Assembly: GCA_903898725.1 (NCBI GenBank)
Contig: CAIUGQ010000046.1
Coordinates: forward strand, 1-9,488
From: an uncultured Burkholderiales bacterium
GTDB taxonomy: Bacteria > Pseudomonadota > Gammaproteobacteria > Burkholderiales > Burkholderiaceae_E
Reading direction: 5' to 3'
Length of the DNA stretch: 9,488 nucleotides
Shown: positions 6,919-9,488 of the stretch, piece by piece
Layout of the letters: every line of letters begins with the position of its first letter
Position numbering within the stretch: position 1 is the stretch's first letter
The notes under the pieces: generated by a model
What the model saw: the letters and a program-made list of their open reading frames with translations, nothing else
Database searches by the model: none
Told to the model about the DNA's origin: nothing
Made by a program: the position numbers and the translations under genes

Positions 6919-6944
6919 CGGTGCCCGGCGCGAGCCGGGTGCCG
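6919..6944 (+). other. Strong intergenic RNA hairpin with GNRA tetraloop
   Basis: Bases 6919-6929 pair with 6934-6944 to make an 11-bp stem (two adjacent G-U wobbles, the rest Watson-Crick) closed by a GCGA loop at 6930-6933, a GNRA tetraloop. It fills half of the 50-bp gap between receptor gene 3 and sulfatase 2 and ends 6 nt before the AGGAGA ribosome binding site. No U-run follows, so it is not a classical terminator. A role in mRNA stability or in setting relative expression within the operon is inferred. Confidence 0.6.
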
Positions 6945-6961
6945 TGAACGAGGAGAGCCGC

Positions 6962-9229
6962 ATGACCGACACCGCCTTCCAGGGCCGCATCGGCCGCACC
7001 GCCGCCGAGTCGCAGCCCTGGTGGCCGCCCGAGCCGCGGCCCGCCACCGGTGCGCCGAACGTGGTCGTCGTGGTGTTCGACGACGTGGGCTTCGCGCAAT
7101 GGGGCTGCTACGGCTCGACCCTCGCCACGCCGCGGATCGACGCGCTCGCCGCCGCCGGCCTGCGCTTCACCAACTTCCACACCACGGCGCTGTGCTCGCC
7201 CACACGCGCGTGCATGCTGACCGGCCGCAACCACCACGCGGTGGGCATGCGCGCGATCTCCAACTTCGACACCGGCTTTCCGAACATGCGCGGCGCGATC
7301 CCGAAGAGCGCCGCGACGCTCGCCGAGGTGCTGCGCGCCCAGGGCTACGGCACCTTCATGGTCGGCAAGTGGCACCTCGCGCCGATGCACGAGGCCGGCC
7401 CCGCGGGCCCGTTCCGCAACTGGCCGCTGGCCCGCGGCTTCGACCGGTTCTACGGCTTCCTGCAGGGCGAGACCGACCAGTTCCGGCCGGAGCTGGTGCA
7501 GGACAACCACTATGTCGACGCGCCGGCGCGCGCCGAGGACGGCTACCACCTGACCGAGGACCTGATCGACCGCGCGATCGCCTATGCGTCCGACCACGTG
7601 TCGGCCGCGCCCGATCGCCCGTTCTTCACCTACCTCGCCTTCGGCGCCTGCCACGCGCCGCACCAGGCGCCGGATGCCTACCTCGCGCGCTGGCGCGGGA
7701 AGTTCGACGCCGGCTGGGACGTGATGCGCGAGCACTGGTTCGAACGCCAGAAGGCGATGGGCGTGGTGCCCGCGGACACCGTGCTGCCGCCGCCCAACGC
7801 CGGCGTGCCCGCGTGGACCGAGCTCACCGACAACGAGCGCCGCTTCGCCGCGCGGCTGATGGAGGCCTTCGCGGCCTTCCTCGAGCACACCGACGAGCAC
7901 CTCGGCCGCTATGTCGATGCGCTGCGCGAGATGGGGCAGCTCGAGAACACGCTGCTGGTCGTGATGAGCGACAACGGTGCCAGCCAGGAGGGCGGGCGCA
8001 CCGGCATCCTCGACGAGATGATGTACTTCAACGGCATGAAGCAGGATGTCGATCAGGCCGTCGAGCGGCTCGACCTGATCGGCACCGCCGACAGCCACAC
8101 CAACTATCCGTGGGGCTGGGCGATGTGCGGCAACACGCCGCTCAAGCGCTACAAGCAGAACACACACGCCGGCGGCGTGCGCGATCCCTTCGTCGTGCAC
8201 TGGCCGGCACGCGTGAAGGACACGGGCGGCATCCGGCGCCAGTTCCACCATGTCGTCGACATCGCGCCCACGGTGCTCGAGATCCTCGGCATCGAGGCGC
8301 CCGCCGAGGTCGACGGCGTGCCCCAGCAGCCGATGCACGGCACCTCGATGGCCTACGCGCTGGCCGACGGCGCGGCCGGCGTGCCGACGAGGAAGGGCAC
8401 GCAGTACTTCGAGATGTTCGGGCATCGCGGCCTCTGGCACGACGGCTGGAAGGCGGTGTGCTTCCACGCGCAGGGTGCCGACTACGACACCGAGACCTGG
8501 GAGCTCTACCACGCGGACGCCGACGCCTCGGAATCGAACGACCTCGCGGCCGCGCATCCGGAGCGCCTGCGCGCGCTCGTCGCGCTGTGGTGGGAGGAGG
8601 CCGCGCGCCACGGCGTGCTGCCGCTCGACGACCGTCGCGGCGCCGAGCTCTTTCGCTCCGCGCAGGCGCGCGGCGGCGCGAACGCGAAGCGCGACCGTTG
8701 GGACCTGTACCCGCCGGTCTCGCGCTACAACGCCGACGTCGCGCCCTCGACCGGCACGCGGCCCTTCATGCTCACCGCCGACGTGACGCTGGGCGAGGGC
8801 CGCGAAGGCGCAATCGTCGCGCGCGGCAGCTCCAACGGCGGCTTCGCGTTCTACGTGCGCGAGCGCAGGCTGGTGTTCGATTACAACCACTTCCACGCGC
8901 ACACCCGCGTGGCCTCGACGGTCGAGCTGCCTTCCGGGCCGTGCACCGTCGGCCTGCGGATGGACCGCGAAGGCCGCAGCGGCACCGCGACACTGCTGCT
9001 CGACGGTGCCGAGGTCGGCTCGGTGGTGATCCCCGAGATGGCCGCGATGGTGTCGTCGACCGGCATGGACGTGGGGCGCTCGACGGCGCCGGTGTGTCAT
9101 GACTACGCGCCGCCGTTCGAGTTCCAGGGGCGGATCCGGCGGGTGGTGTTCGACATCCGGCCGAGGACGCCGAAGACCGAGCGGCGCGAGGCGCTGTCGA
9201 CGGAACGCAGGGTGCAGGGGCAGCAGTAG
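6962..9229 (+). CDS. Arylsulfatase-type sulfatase 2 (type I, formylglycine-dependent), large form with C-terminal beta domain
   Basis: This 755-residue paralogue of sulfatase 1 should also hydrolyse sulfate esters in the cytoplasm, as it has no signal peptide. Catalytic residues present are Asp40-Asp41 (F-D-D-V-G), formylglycine-precursor Cys78 in C-S-P-T-R (78-82) followed by A-C-M-L-T-G-R-N, Lys136/His138 in G-K-W-H, His231 in A-C-H-A-P-H, Asp337-Asn338 in S-D-N-G, and Lys398. It is closer than sulfatase 1 to the large mycobacterial-type arylsulfatases, with F-H-T-T-A-L-C-S-P-T-R, N-H-H-A-V-G-M and N-T-H-A-G-G-V-R-D-P. From about residue 600 a beta-rich segment (F-A-F-Y-V-R-E-R-R-L-V-F-D-Y-N, then T-V-G-L-R-M-D) suggests a LamG/concanavalin-like fold, ending in a basic tail. 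AGGAGA at 6951-6956 sits 5 nt before the ATG; an in-frame GTG at 6944 is less likely. It is the last gene of the operon. The substrate is unknown, and a formylglycine-generating enzyme from elsewhere would be needed. Confidence 0.94.
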   Translation: MTDTAFQGRIGRTAAESQPWWPPEPRPATGAPNVVVVVFDDVGFAQWGCYGSTLATPRIDALAAAGLRFTNFHTTALCSPTRACMLTGRNHHAVGMRAISNFDTGFPNMRGAIPKSAATLAEVLRAQGYGTFMVGKWHLAPMHEAGPAGPFRNWPLARGFDRFYGFLQGETDQFRPELVQDNHYVDAPARAEDGYHLTEDLIDRAIAYASDHVSAAPDRPFFTYLAFGACHAPHQAPDAYLARWRGKFDAGWDVMREHWFERQKAMGVVPADTVLPPPNAGVPAWTELTDNERRFAARLMEAFAAFLEHTDEHLGRYVDALREMGQLENTLLVVMSDNGASQEGGRTGILDEMMYFNGMKQDVDQAVERLDLIGTADSHTNYPWGWAMCGNTPLKRYKQNTHAGGVRDPFVVHWPARVKDTGGIRRQFHHVVDIAPTVLEILGIEAPAEVDGVPQQPMHGTSMAYALADGAAGVPTRKGTQYFEMFGHRGLWHDGWKAVCFHAQGADYDTETWELYHADADASESNDLAAAHPERLRALVALWWEEAARHGVLPLDDRRGAELFRSAQARGGANAKRDRWDLYPPVSRYNADVAPSTGTRPFMLTADVTLGEGREGAIVARGSSNGGFAFYVRERRLVFDYNHFHAHTRVASTVELPSGPCTVGLRMDREGRSGTATLLLDGAEVGSVVIPEMAAMVSSTGMDVGRSTAPVCHDYAPPFEFQGRIRRVVFDIRPRTPKTERREALSTERRVQGQQ

Positions 9230-9258
9230 GGGGCTGGCCTGCCCGCGCAATCGCCACG

Positions 9259-9488
9259 ATGACCCTAGCAACGACCCGACCGACCCGCGCCGCATCACCG
9301 GCCCCCGCGCGCGCCGCCCTGCTCGGCCTGCTGCTCGCTGCCGCGCTCGCCACGCCGCTCCCCGCGCGTGCACAGACCGCCCCGTCCCCCGCCGAAGCCG
9401 CCGCCTACACCGGCCTGCACGCCGCCGCCCACCGCGGCGATGCCGCTGCGGTCACCCGCCTCGCCGCCGCCGACCGCCGCGGCCTCGA
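9259..9488 (+). CDS. Secreted ankyrin-repeat protein, 5' end only
   Basis: The first 76 codons of a gene that runs off the window. Residues 1-39 look like a Sec signal peptide: a basic N-terminal part with several arginines, a leucine/alanine core (A-L-L-G-L-L-L-A-A-A-L-A), and a cut site P-A-R-A before Q. After a short alanine/proline linker comes T-G-L-H-A-A-A-H-R-G-D-A-A-A-V-T-R-L, the pattern of an ankyrin repeat (G-x-T-x-L-H-x-A-A-x-x-G-x). Such periplasmic ankyrin proteins bind protein partners; nothing visible links it to the sulfatase genes. The ATG lies 29 nt after the sulfatase 2 stop with no clear ribosome binding site and no terminator between them, so the start is the least certain part. 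Confidence 0.75.
   Translation, partial: MTLATTRPTRAASPAPARAALLGLLLAAALATPLPARAQTAPSPAEAAAYTGLHAAAHRGDAAAVTRLAAADRRGL

Noticed and set aside
6919..6950. Intrinsic terminator between receptor 3 and sulfatase 2
   Set aside because: The stem is followed by GTGAACGAGG rather than a T-run, and the next gene follows closely with its own ribosome binding site.
6092..6961. Upstream in-frame extension of sulfatase 2 through receptor gene 3
   Set aside because: The extension is out of frame with receptor 3 and has no protein character. The AGGAGA site and the M-T-D start at 6962 match sulfatase 1.
9230..9258. Terminator or promoter between sulfatase 2 and the ankyrin gene
   Set aside because: The 29-bp gap shows no stem-loop, T-run or recognisable promoter hexamers.
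6485..9373. Open minus-strand frame of about 960 codons opposite sulfatase 2
   Set aside because: Low-complexity arginine/alanine/glycine/valine composition with no recognisable motif; an antisense shadow of a real gene.

Overview
The window is very GC-rich (roughly 70% by eye) with strong third-position G/C bias. This, together with three different receptors of the Bug/TctC type (tripartite tricarboxylate transporter family), points to a betaproteobacterium, most likely Burkholderiales; that placement is inference. No mobile element, RNA gene or CRISPR array was seen.

Layout: (1) 1-284, plus strand: the 3' end of a Blc-type lipocalin gene. (2) 247-2426, minus strand: a two-gene operon encoding a Bug-type solute-binding protein followed, with an ATGA stop/start overlap, by a class III (CaiB/BaiF) CoA-transferase. 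The CoA-transferase gene runs tail-to-tail into the lipocalin gene with a 38-bp overlap. (3) 2427-2556: a 130-bp divergent control region with a perfect 7+7 bp inverted repeat lying on a candidate promoter. (4) 2557-9229, plus strand: sulfatase 1, Bug receptor 2, Bug receptor 3, sulfatase 2, with gaps of 7, 64 and 50 bp, which looks like one operon. The 64-bp gap holds a 17-bp tandem duplication. The 50-bp gap holds a strong hairpin capped by a GNRA tetraloop, just before the sulfatase 2 ribosome binding site. (5) 9259 to the window end: the start of a secreted ankyrin-repeat protein gene.

The working model, an inference, is a divergently transcribed organosulfate-use locus. Periplasmic receptors capture one or more anionic (carboxylated and/or sulfated) organic compounds. 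Two large sulfatases without signal peptides remove sulfate esters in the cytoplasm, and the CoA-transferase moves CoA onto the carboxylic acid so that it can be degraded. The TctA/TctB membrane subunits, a formylglycine-generating enzyme to activate the sulfatases, and a dedicated regulator are all absent from the window and must be encoded elsewhere if the model is right. Both sulfatases keep the full catalytic residue set, and both carry a C-terminal beta-rich extension beyond the usual bacterial arylsulfatase length.
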